A stretch of DNA of 7,672 nucleotides. It comes from a bacterium (GTDB lineage Bacteria; Bacteroidota; Bacteroidia; B-17B0; Aurantibacillaceae). The notes under the pieces are model-generated. The model had not been told where the DNA came from, did not search any database, and saw only the letters and a program-made list of their open reading frames with translations. Both the position numbers and the translations under genes were made by a program. The stretch lies in NCBI GenBank assembly GCA_027364695.1, contig DAHXOV010000353.1:1-7672 (forward strand). The letters are read 5' to 3'. Numbering within the stretch: the first letter of the stretch is position 1; every line of letters starts with the position of its first letter. Of this stretch, positions 7,416 to 7,672 are shown one piece after another.

Positions 7416-7672
7416 GTGTATGGGGGATGTTTGTAATCCTCTGTTCAATGCCGTATCAAAATCTTCTTTACGATATACCACACTTCCACCGCTCCCGCCA
7501 AGTGTAAAAGAGGGGCGAATGACCAGAGGAAACCCAAATTCCTGTGCAATCGTTTTACCTTCTAAGAAAGAGCGGGCAATTTTACTCGGGGCCATTGCTA
7601 TACCTATTTCTTCCATTTTTGCCCGAAATAGTTCTCTGTCTTCAGTAATTTTTATTGCATTAATATCTACAC
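7413..7672 (-). CDS. carB: Carbamoyl-phosphate synthase large subunit, portion before the in-frame stop; 5' end outside window
   Basis: This is the upstream part of the same carB gene, open from the right edge for 85 codons to the TAA at 7415-7413. It covers the middle of the first (carboxyphosphate-forming) ATP-grasp domain. AIKITEDRELFRAKMEEIG contains the Arg matching E. coli Arg129, and FPLVIRPSFTLGGSGGSVVY is the ATP-binding glycine loop with the Arg equivalent to Arg169 and the Gly-Gly pair that contacts phosphate. About 118 N-terminal residues lie beyond the window, so the true start and promoter cannot be seen; the ATG at 7616 falls inside the domain and is not the gene start. Taken alone, this fragment would be a CarB truncated near residue 202 and could not be active. 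Joined to the downstream part it would give a protein of about 940 residues. Confidence 0.93.
   Translation of the reverse strand, partial: VDINAIKITEDRELFRAKMEEIGIAMAPSKIARSFLEGKTIAQEFGFPLVIRPSFTLGGSGGSVVYRKEDFDTALNRGLQTSPIH

Noticed and set aside
7407..7420. Frameshift as the cause of the carB break
   Set aside because: The frame is identical before and after the TAA, and the flanking residues align without any gap, so this is a substitution and not an indel.
7407..7420. Natural two-gene carB as in some archaea
   Set aside because: Natural splits fall between the two synthetase halves. This break falls inside the first ATP-grasp domain, next to its nucleotide-binding hinge.

Overview
The window reads as a conserved chromosomal stretch from an AT-rich member of the Bacteroidota, probably a Chitinophagales- or Sphingobacteriia-like lineage. 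Three things point there: the start regions lack Shine-Dalgarno sequences and have A-rich leaders; three gene starts are preceded by the Bacteroidota -7 promoter element TAnnTTTG; and the proteins resemble forms I associate with that phylum (a long urocanate hydratase and a carbamoyl-phosphate synthase large subunit without the C-terminal allosteric domain). The placement is inference from sequence character, not from a search.

Layout from left to right. Positions 1-938 (minus) hold the first 312 codons of mreB, the actin-like cell-shape protein, cut by the left edge. A 229-bp divergent intergenic region (939-1167) carries one promoter for mreB and one for the rightward unit. Positions 1168-3198 (+) encode a complete long-type urocanate hydratase (hutU). 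Nineteen bases later nhaA (3218-4378, +) encodes a complete Na+/H+ antiporter, and the spacing suggests co-transcription. After a 138-bp gap with its own promoter comes a complete typical 2-Cys peroxiredoxin (4517-5149, +). Converging on it from the right is carB (minus, 5205 to the right edge), the large subunit of carbamoyl-phosphate synthase, lacking its first ~120 residues because of the window edge.

The main anomaly is in carB. The reading frame is well conserved on both sides of an in-frame TAA at 7413-7415, inside the first ATP-grasp domain, where homologues usually have a glutamate. There is no frameshift or deletion: a single base change would restore one continuous protein. It is a point nonsense mutation, a sequencing or assembly error, or (much less likely) a recoded or reinitiated site.

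The genes are housekeeping or metabolic functions (cell shape, histidine catabolism, sodium/pH homeostasis, peroxide detoxification, pyrimidine and arginine precursor synthesis) and do not form one pathway. I see no mobile element, CRISPR array, RNA gene, phage gene or defence system, and no sign of an undescribed multigene system.
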